A DNA stretch of 15,022 nucleotides from positions 2,826,817 to 2,841,838 of the forward strand of contig LSYV01000009.1 of NCBI GenBank assembly GCA_001584585.1. Direction: 5' to 3'. The DNA comes from Gonium pectorale (Eukaryota; Chlorophyta; Chlorophyceae; Chlamydomonadales; Volvocaceae). The notes under the pieces are model-generated. The model was not told the origin of the DNA. It saw only the letters and a list, made by a program, of their open reading frames with translations, and searched no databases. Position numbers and translations under genes: made by a program. Below, one piece after another: positions 8,124-15,022 of this stretch; within the stretch, counting starts at the first letter, position 1; every line of letters starts with the position of its first letter.

Positions 8124-9300
8124 CTGCGAGTCCGCGTGCATGTCCGTGAGGGGAAGGGTGGTACGGCATTCACAACGAGAGTGGGGGCTGATGCGAATGA
8201 GCGGCCATGAAGAGCATGGGCCGCATGGTATGGAGGAAGAGGCCCTGCACACATGGGGGGCGTCAGGGCACGCCGCCGCAGGCCGGGGTGTGCACTTGAC
8301 GTGGTCGCACGCGGAGCCGCGGCGGAGCGCAGCAGATGGAGGGCTACATTAGCGACCACGGACATGCCTGGTCGGGGCAAGTCGCACCGATTCACGGGGT
8401 GCGGGGGCACAGGTATGGCGCATCGGGCACACCACTGAGTTGGGGCGGAAGGGGCGGACGTCGGAGGAGGTGGAGAGCGCGGTGGCAGTGAAGGACGGGA
8501 GGCAGGCCAGGACACCGTCCAAACGCATCTGTCGTGCCGGTCTACAGCGGCGGTTTGCGACTTTGACGGCGGGTTTTGGATGGCGGGCTTTATCGGGATT
8601 GCGGTTCGTGGGCCATCCCTGGCGTGCGGCGCTTGCGGCCCGTGAACCGAACTCCATTGGAGTTTGGAGATGACTGACGACTGCGAGGACTGAGGTCTGA
8701 ACCGAGGACAGGCACGGCGCGGCGCGCAAGGTTGAACATGGCTGAACCGAAGAGCTGAAGGAGCCAGAGCTGCACTGCTGGAGAGGTGCTTACTCGAAAA
8801 CGTGTGAAGAATGGACTCCGGGCTTCGCAACCAAGGCGCGGCGGCTGGCCTACTTGTGCGCAGCGAATGGATGGTGGTTACGTGCTGCTTACCGTCTGTC
8901 TCGTCTCATTGCTTCCGGTGGTTGGGCGCTCGCGTGCCAGTCTCCACTGGCGCGGCGGCAGGTTCCCCAGGTGCGAGCTGAGGGGGGTCGCGCAGGTCGC
9001 GCCGGAGGGCCGTTTTAGCAGGGGTGCGGGCGCCAGGGGTGCGGGCGCCAGGGGTGCGGGCGCCAGGGGTGCGGGCGCCAGGGGTGCGGTGCGGGGGACG
9101 TTGCGGCGATGGCGGGCCGCAGACGGCCATGTGCAGAACGCATGCTGGGGTGGTGCGAAGTCCCCAGGCTGCGGATGGGAGGCCCCGCAGCGGGGCGCCT
9201 CGACCCAACCGCCAGCTTCCTGCGCAACCGCCAACCAGCAACGGCCGCTGCTCTGCGAACACCGCGATTCGAGCTTGACCCCTGCTGGGACCAATGGCAC
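8124..9300. other. Interval between the minus-strand exon and the divergent plus-strand gene
   Basis: This should hold the 5' part of the minus-strand gene and the promoter of the gene at 9325. I could not define an exon or a TATA box. A minus-strand frame around 8528-8440 has some coding character but no splice partner I trust. A 15-nt tandem repeat lies at 9021-9085. Confidence 0.4.
9021..9085 (+). repeat. Four 15-nt tandem repeats (GGGGTGCGGGCGCCA)
   Basis: Four exact units plus a partial fifth, each containing the palindrome GGCGCC. The array lies about 240 nt upstream of the start codon at 9325, in presumed promoter or 5' untranslated sequence. The period is a multiple of three, so it leaves reading frames open on both strands; I do not regard these as genes. 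Confidence 0.9.
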
Positions 9301-9310
9301 TAGGTCGTCG

Positions 9311-9343
9311 ATGCAGCGACTTACATGCGACGCCGGGGCCTAA
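9311..9343 (+). promoter_or_regulatory. Short upstream ORF overlapping the start codon at 9325
   Basis: An ATG at 9311 opens a 10-codon frame ending in TAA at 9343. It overlaps the chosen start in another frame. If 9325 is the true start, scanning ribosomes would meet this ATG first, which could lower translation. Confidence 0.4.
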
Positions 9344-12300
9344 CCCCGAGCGCCAAGTGGGCGCAGACGCGCAACCGAATTGCTGCCGCGCTGCTCTTCC
9401 TGCTGGCTATTGCGCTGCTCGTTAGCACTAGGAGATTCAAGGACCACAACGATCACCCTGCCCCGCCCAATGCACCGGACCCATGGAGGGTTCCGTTGGC
9501 CACGGCGCCGCATCCCACGCTCGTGATCTACATCCTGAGCCTAGCTGATGTTGTCTACCTGGAGAATTACTACTTCTTCCTCCATGAGGTAAACCCAATG
9601 TCCTCCACCATCACGCGATTCCCCCCCCCCCGCCAATAAACATGGTCCGCGTCGCGGCTCCCCCAGGCAATCCTCCAGGATACCTCGTCGCAGTACGACA
9701 TTCTGGTAGCCAGGCGTCACCATAAGGTGTGGGTCCGGGCGGGCTGTGCCGTTGCCGCGGCCGCCGCATCCGCGCCCTCCCCCCTCCGCTCGGCCTCCAC
9801 CCTGGCCCCCCCCCTTCCCTCCCCCTACAACCCACCCACAGCAACCTCCCCGCCCCTCCCCCCAACCCCCCTTGAACCCGAACCGCCATCCTCAGGAGCC
9901 CCTGCTGCCCTCCCTGCCGCCCCACGCCCGCTATGTCGTACACGACCGGGCGTGCGGCGGCCTGAGCCTGGTGGCGTGGCACCTGCGCCGGAGCGGATAC
10001 GGCCCCGGCCCCGGCCCCGGGTCAGGCTCGGGCTCGGGTCCGCGTCAGGGCGCCGCCGGTTCCGGCTCCGACGCCGGCTCCGACGCCGGCGCGGGTGCTG
10101 GCGGGCGCCAGGGCGGTGGCAGCTCGGCCCCGGCCTTGCCCCCCGGTGCGCCTCCCCCGGCGGCTGAGCGCTTCGTGCTCCTCAGCTCAGCCGTGCGGGG
10201 CCCCTTCATCCCCCCCGGACTGCGGGTGAGGGCGGGGGTGGCAGTTTGGGGCGGATTGGGGGTGGGGGCCAGGGCGGAGGTTTGGGAGTGGGGGCGAGGC
10301 TGGGGTGTGGGGAAGGAGGTGAGGGCGGGGCCTGGCTGACCCGGCATGGCAGCATGGGCGTACGGTATGGGCGGGGAGGGACGGGAGACGGGTGTACAGG
10401 CCGCGGCCGCAGGGGGGGACGGCAGGGCGCGGGTGAAGAGATCAGGAGGTCTCCGCAGAGGGGCAGAAGGGGCGGGCGGAGCCGGATCTGCGCGGGAAGG
10501 GCGGCGCATGCGTCGCGTTGGGGGCGGCTCGAGGGTGGTGGTGGTTGGAAATGGCGGCGGCCGGGGGCCGGCGCCGTGGGCAGGGGCCGCTGGGTGGCGG
10601 ACGGGTCCGGGGTGGGCCGGGGTGTGTCGGAGTCGCCCCACTGCCCGGTGGGGGCTGGGGGTGGCTGCTCAGTCCGTGGGCTGGCAAGCTGGGGGATGAT
10701 GACGCGGAGAGCTTAGCGTGGTGCCGTGGCCGCGTCCGTACCGGGGCAGGGGCGGAGGGGGGCGTTTTTGGGGTTACGAGGCGCACCACGCCCGCCACGC
10801 CCCCACCCATCTTACCCCAATGAGAATGCGCCCCCGGCTTCCCTACTGAGTACGCCTTCCGACCCGCGTCCCCTTCGCCGTGGCGGTCCGCGGGATAGTG
10901 TGGGGGCTCAGGGGTTTGGCGCCAGGTGGAGAGCGGTGTGCGCCGGAGGGCCCTTCGCGCCGCGCCATTTGGAATGGTGTCACGAAGCGTGACCATTGAC
11001 CACCCGCCCTAACACACACACTCGTTTTCCTTTTCAACACACACACTCTCACACGCACCCGGCCCGCAGAATCTGCTGACGTGGCATGTGGCGCTGGCGG
11101 CGGCCGGGGCGGTGGCGGGTGGTGGCGGCGGCGGCGCCACGGACTCACCCTCCGGCGCCCCTTCATCAGCCACCTCCGCCGCTACCTCCGACGCCTGGCC
11201 CGACATCGCCGCGGGGCTGATCAGCTGCGCGCAGCCGCAGCCGCCGCGGGGAGGTCGCGCATACGCCGCTGGCGCGGGCGGAGGGGCGGCGGACGGAGGC
11301 GGCGGCGGCGGGGCAGGTGGGCCCGGCGAGGCCGATGGGGAGGCGCTGGAGCCGCCCTTCCCCGAGTTCACCGCCATCTCCGCGAGCAAGGTGCGGACGG
11401 GAGCGGGCGGGCGGACGGAGGTGGGGGGGGGGGCGCGGGGCGGTGGGCTGGTGGGCTGGTTCCGTGCGGCTCCGTGCGAGGCCCGAGCGGCCAGCCGCGC
11501 TAGGAGCCAGCCCTGCTCAGGGCGCGGCGAGCCACCCCGTCCTGATCCCCAACCCAACCAATCCTCCCTCCGGCCCCGCAAGGCAAGGCAAGGCGTGCAG
11601 GCGAGGTTTGCGGACGTCTGCGGACGTGGACTGGACTGAGTGGGTACGGGCCACCCGCTGCGAAGGGCTGCATGTGGCACACGAATCCTCACCCCCGCCC
11701 CCAACCCCGCTCCCGCCCCAAGCACGCACCCCCACCCCCACCCCAACCCCCGCTCCTCAGCCCCCACCCCCAGCCCCACCCCAAGCACCCGCACACACTG
11801 CACAGGCTGCCGCCGCCGCCCATCAAACCCACCGCGTGCCTCCGCCTTCACCCAACCCGCCGCCTCAACCCTCCTTCCCCCACACAGGCGGCGATAGACC
11901 TGCTGCTGTCGCTGCCCGAACTCGAGCTCTCTGACTGCCCTGTAGCGGCGGAGGAGGCGGCGGAGGAGGCGGGAGTGAGAGCAGCGGGCCGGGCTGCTGC
12001 CGCTGCCGATGGCAGCCCAGTGGCGACAGTGGCGGCGGCGGACCCGGCGGCTGTGCTGGCGGCCGACGGCCTGACGGCGGCGGAGGCGGCCGCGATGGCG
12101 GCACTGCGGGCATGGTCTCGCGCGGCGCTGGGGCTGCGGCCGAGGCCGGGGGGCGGCGGCGGAGGCCGGCGGAGGCGGTCGGGGCTGCGGCTGGGCTCGC
12201 TGTTGCTGCGGCAGCGCGGCGTGGAGTGGGCGGACCCGGAGAGCTGGGGCTGCAACGGGGGGTGAGGCAGGAGGCGGGGAGGGCTGTGGAGTGGGGCGGC

Positions 12301-14338
12301 GGGAGGCGAGGCAGGAGGCGGGGAGGGGCCAGGGCCCGAGGGGGCTGCGGAAGGGCGGTGGCCGGCGGGTTTGGGGGGCGCAGGGGGTAATGAGAGGGGT
12401 GTGGCGGGCGACGGGTGAGAGAGCGGGGTCGGGCGGGGGGGTGGGTCCCCGGCTGCGGCGGGGGCAGGGATTGGGAGGTGGAGGGGGGCTGAGGAGTCGC
12501 GGGAGTGCACCTCACTGCGGGCTGGGTCGGGCTGGGTCGGGTAGGGTGGCCGACACGACACGGGAGCCGGTGCAACGAAGGCAAGAGCGGCTTGGCCTCC
12601 AGGCGGGACACTTCGTGCTGCTGCAGGCCAGTTCGCTCTGAACGGAACCCATGTCGCCCGCCCCTCCGCCCGCCCGGCTGTGTGCTGCCCGCACCCGCAG
12701 CGTGTCCCCCCTGCCCGAGCACGCCAACGACGGCATCTCGCTGACGCCGTACGAGATCATGTTTGTACCGGTCAACACGTGGGACGACATGGAGGTGCCC
12801 TTCGGTACGGCAGCCGAGTACGGCACCATATACACCGAGTGGATGCGGGTGCGTTAGTCATCGCAGGGCCGCTGCGGGTGCTGGGGCCTCAGGGCCCGAG
12901 GGGCCCGCCGCCGCCGCTGCGGTGCGGTGCGGGTGTCGCTGGAGGGCACACGTCCGCTGCCCTGAAAGGGTCCGGTTTGATATCTTGAAACATATTGAAT
13001 GATTGCCCATGCCTTGCATGCCTGCTGCTCTCCGTGAACCAGCCCCAAGCCCCGACCCTGCCATGGCGCCATGGGGTGTTGCGGACCTCTGCCCTCCACA
13101 GGAGGAGGCAGCGGCGGCGGGCCGGCCCTTCCCCGCGCTCAGCGCCGACCTGGCGGCCCTGGCGGCCACCGTCGCGTCGGTCGCCGCGCCCGCCGCCGTC
13201 CCTGCCGCCAGCGGCGGCGCCAACGACACTGCCGAAACCAGCGGCGGCAGTGGCCTGACCGTATCGGAGGACACGGACGCCAGCCCCGGCGCCGCCGACG
13301 GCGTCGCCTCTCCGCCGCCGCCGCCGGACTCGGCCGCCGACGGCGGCGACGTGGCCCCCGCCGGCCCGCCCCAGCGGTTGTCGGTTGGTCGCAACCGTTA
13401 CTACGAGGGCGGTAGCTCGCGCTACAAGCTGCCCGCGGTGCTGCTGGGGGTGGCGCTGGGGCCGCAGTGCTTTGACGACGAGCACTTCCGGCAGGTGCGG
13501 CGCGGCTGGTCGGCGGGGCACAGTCGGGCGTTGACCGTTGGTGGTTGACGGTGCTGGTCGGTGGTGGTTGGGCGCGCTGACTGGTCCCGCTCCTGGCTGT
13601 TGGCACGTCACGGCATGCACGGGCGCGTGTGTACCGCCGTGTGCGCCTTCGGGTGTTGAAAAGGAACAACGCATACGACGAGCGTAAGCGCGAAAATGAT
13701 GATGTCGTTGTAGGACCCAGTTCCCGAGGTAGTCGAAGGGGTGATGTCCCTGCATGTCAGTTCGCCGTGTGTGTGTTTGCCCGCGGCTGCCCCCCTGGCA
13801 GTGCGCTCCTGCCCACCCCCGCCCCGCCCGCCCCGCCCGCCGCCCCCCCCCTTCCATGATGGGCCTCCAGTGCGCCTATCCCCCCCCACACCGTAGGGGA
13901 TCCCCGGGACCGCGCTCGCTCGCAGTCCCAAAAGCCCCACACAGCTCCGCCCCTGTGCCCTCGCACGCGCTCCCACCCAGCCCGCCGCCTCCTGCCGGGC
14001 TCGGATGGAGTTGCGTCGGACCGACCGGCCCTGCAGGGCAGGGCAGGGCAGGGAGGCACGCACCCCCAGCTTCTCTTGTGAAGACGGCTTGGTGACCCCC
14101 TCATCGCCCCGCCTGCCCCTGCCCGCCTCCGCCTGTGCAGGCCAACCCCGACCTGGGCCCCATGCCCGGCAGCGAGGCGTGGAAGTTCTGGGTGTTCGTG
14201 GGGCAGTTCCAGCCGCGCGCCTTCCAGCTGCGCTGCGGGGTGGACTGGGCGCGGTTCGGGCTGCGCGGGGCAGCGGGGCAGCGGGCGGGCGGGGAGGGGG
14301 CCAAGGCGCAAGGGGGAGGCAACGCACGTGCAGGGTAG
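9325..14338 (+). CDS. Glycosyltransferase-like type II membrane protein with C-terminal NPDL domain
   Basis: Model exons: 9325-9588, 9667-9726, 9896-10225, 11070-11390, 11888-12261, 12701-12848, 13102-13494, 14141-14338, giving 695 aa. All introns are GT-AG and every phase fits, including a 2+1 split codon at 12261/12701. ATG 9325 is the first after an in-frame TAG at 9301. A basic N-terminus and hydrophobic residues 19-33 suggest a signal anchor with a Golgi or ER lumenal domain. Conserved blocks, in order: T-L-V-I-Y (65-69), F-F-L-H-E, R-Y-V-V-H-D...C-G-G (120-130), F-V-L-L-S-S-A-V-R-G-P-F (201-212), L-T-W-H, G-L-I-S-C, V-E-W...W-G-C-N, S-L-T-P-Y-E-I-M-F-V (463-472). From memory these match a large, mostly uncharacterised algal and plant family; glycosyl transfer is inferred, not shown. 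The F-D-D-E-H-F-R-Q + A-N-P-D-L motif (623-635) spans the last junction and supports it. Gly/Pro/Ser and Ala/Gly insertions interrupt the domain. The stop at 14336 may not be final if GTAGGG is a donor. Confidence 0.75.
10226..11069 (+). other. Intron 3 of the glycosyltransferase-like gene
   Basis: An 844-nt GT-AG intron (GTGAGG...CCGCAG). The first half is extremely G-rich, with many runs of three to five G and G-quadruplex potential on the sense strand. The last 100 nt contain CA repeats near 11013-11050. No exon is evident within it. Confidence 0.65.
11391..11887 (+). other. Intron 4 of the glycosyltransferase-like gene
   Basis: A 497-nt intron (GTGCGG...ACACAG). It opens with a G-run patch at 11421-11433 and closes with a C-rich, purine-poor tract from about 11690 to the acceptor. 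Confidence 0.65.
12262..12700 (+). other. Intron 5 of the glycosyltransferase-like gene
   Basis: A 439-nt intron starting GTGAGG; its TGA is an apparent stop if unspliced. It starts with G-rich near-repeats of GAGGCGGGAGG type and ends in a CCCGCC-rich tract before CCCGCAG. Removing it joins W-G-C-N-G to the S-L-T-P-Y-E block in frame. Confidence 0.65.
13495..14140 (+). other. Intron 7 of the glycosyltransferase-like gene
   Basis: A 646-nt intron (GTGCGG...TGTGCAG). It is G/T-rich at the start and strongly C-rich from about 13790 onward. Its removal places the F-D-D-E-H-F-R-Q end directly before A-N-P-D-L. Confidence 0.65.
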
Positions 14339-15022
14339 GGCGAGGTTGGGTAGGGGCAGGGGTCCAACCGCTGCTGCGGCTTGCTGCGCTGTCCGGCTGG
14401 GGGCTGGCGGGCGGGCCGCGGGCGCCCGCGCCGTCCTGAGTTGCACGCCCGAGGCAGGGGCAGGGGCGTGAACGCGCGCTTGGGACGGTCCCGCGCCGGC
14501 ACCTGCCCCAACGAACGCCCCCCGCCGAGCTCATCCGTGTGTGTTACGTCATGCGAATGTGCGTGAGTGTGGACAGGCTGCAAACAGACAAGGCGAGAGG
14601 CGAGGCAATCAATCATCCGTGTGTGTGTACGTGTGTGTGTGTGTGTGTTTTGGCAGCGAGGCGGCGCTCCCGCATGCGCTAGCCACGGCATTACCAGCGA
14701 CCGGCTGGGCGGGCGGCCGGGTCGATTGCGGGGTGTGGTCTTGCGGACTTTGTACGGGCGGCGCCTCATGCAATCGTACAAGACGTGTGTGCAGGATGGC
14801 CCGTTGGGGGTGAAGCGCCAGGAAGCGCCGAGGTGCAAGTAAGGGAGGCAGGGGGGCGGGGGGGGGGGTCCGCCTCTCGTTGGGGCCTTCCGGGAAGGGC
14901 AGGCGGAGGGAGGCGCTGCCTCGGCTGGGTGCGGCCTCGGGCCTCGGCCTCGCCGGTGCACGGGCGCGGCCCGGTGTGAGTGCGGCCGCGCACTGGGGGG
15001 GGGGGGGCNCGATGTCGGCGTC
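14339..15022 (+). other. Presumed 3' untranslated or intronic sequence to the window end
   Basis: There is no TGTAA on the plus strand here, so transcript end and possibly further exons lie beyond the window. A TG repeat occupies 14619-14648. A 13-base G run at 14995-15007 is followed by an undetermined base at 15009, which suggests poor read quality there. A short open frame ending at 14842 is not convincing as an exon. Confidence 0.45.
14619..14648 (+). repeat. TG dinucleotide repeat, interrupted once by AC
   Basis: About 30 nt of TG units with a single internal AC interruption, in sequence downstream of the last supported exon. Confidence 0.95.

Noticed and set aside
8878..9300. Minus-strand frames with Ala-Pro repeats
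   Set aside because: They are the reverse reading of the same 15-nt array, with no splice or domain support.
8786..9343. Long plus-strand frame with G-A-R-G-A repeats
   Set aside because: It is kept open by the 15-nt repeat, whose period is a multiple of three, and lacks codon bias outside it.
11848..12722. Long minus-strand frames rich in Pro, Ser and Ala opposite the right-hand gene
   Set aside because: They are antisense readings of GC-rich exons and C-rich introns; the plus strand has family motifs and consistent splice phases.
14720..14842. Possible additional last exon of the right-hand gene
   Set aside because: There is a plausible acceptor near 14795, but no good donor upstream in phase and no recognisable motif. 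The NPDL domain already ends before 14338.

Overview
The window looks like nuclear DNA of a chlamydomonadalean (volvocine-type) green alga. It is GC-rich with strong G/C third positions. Introns are numerous, with GTGAGT/GTGCGT-type donors and GCAG/ACAG acceptors. Simple TG/CA repeats are present, and TGTAA, the usual green-algal poly(A) signal, lies downstream of a reading frame. Long alanine/glycine/proline runs interrupt conserved protein domains. There is no operon-like packing and no rRNA, tRNA, CRISPR array or recognisable transposon. The species cannot be fixed from sequence alone.

Layout. (1) 140-3821, plus strand: a seven-exon model for a trypsin-like serine peptidase of about 290 aa. 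All its exon phases fit, and its His102/Asp134/Ser217 spacing resembles HtrA/DegP-type proteases. (2) 4571-5547, plus strand: a diverged tandem copy of only the 3' part of that gene. It holds a decayed remnant of the Asp exon and two intact exons for the second beta-barrel with its own SGG serine. The first TGTAA after its stop that lies outside an intron is at 5965. (3) About 5990-7260: no supported gene. (4) 7893-8123, minus strand: the last exon of an unidentified beta-rich protein, with a minus-strand TGTAA at 7279-7283. Its upstream exons were not found. (5) 9325-14338, plus strand: an eight-exon gene for a roughly 695-aa predicted type II membrane protein. It belongs to a glycosyltransferase-like family common in green algae and ends in an FD..(F/Y)R..NPDL domain. 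(6) 14339-15022: no supported exon and no poly(A) signal, so this gene's transcript probably leaves the window.

The genes show no obvious shared pathway. The most interesting point is the protease locus. The duplicated exon pair keeps the original phases. The stop codon of the first copy overlaps a good GTGAGG donor whose phase matches the second copy's acceptor. No TGTAA separates the first stop from the second copy's exons. The two copies may therefore be one gene, either using alternative 3' exons or encoding a protease with a doubled serine-bearing barrel. All gene models are read by eye from splice signals and phases; none has transcript support here.
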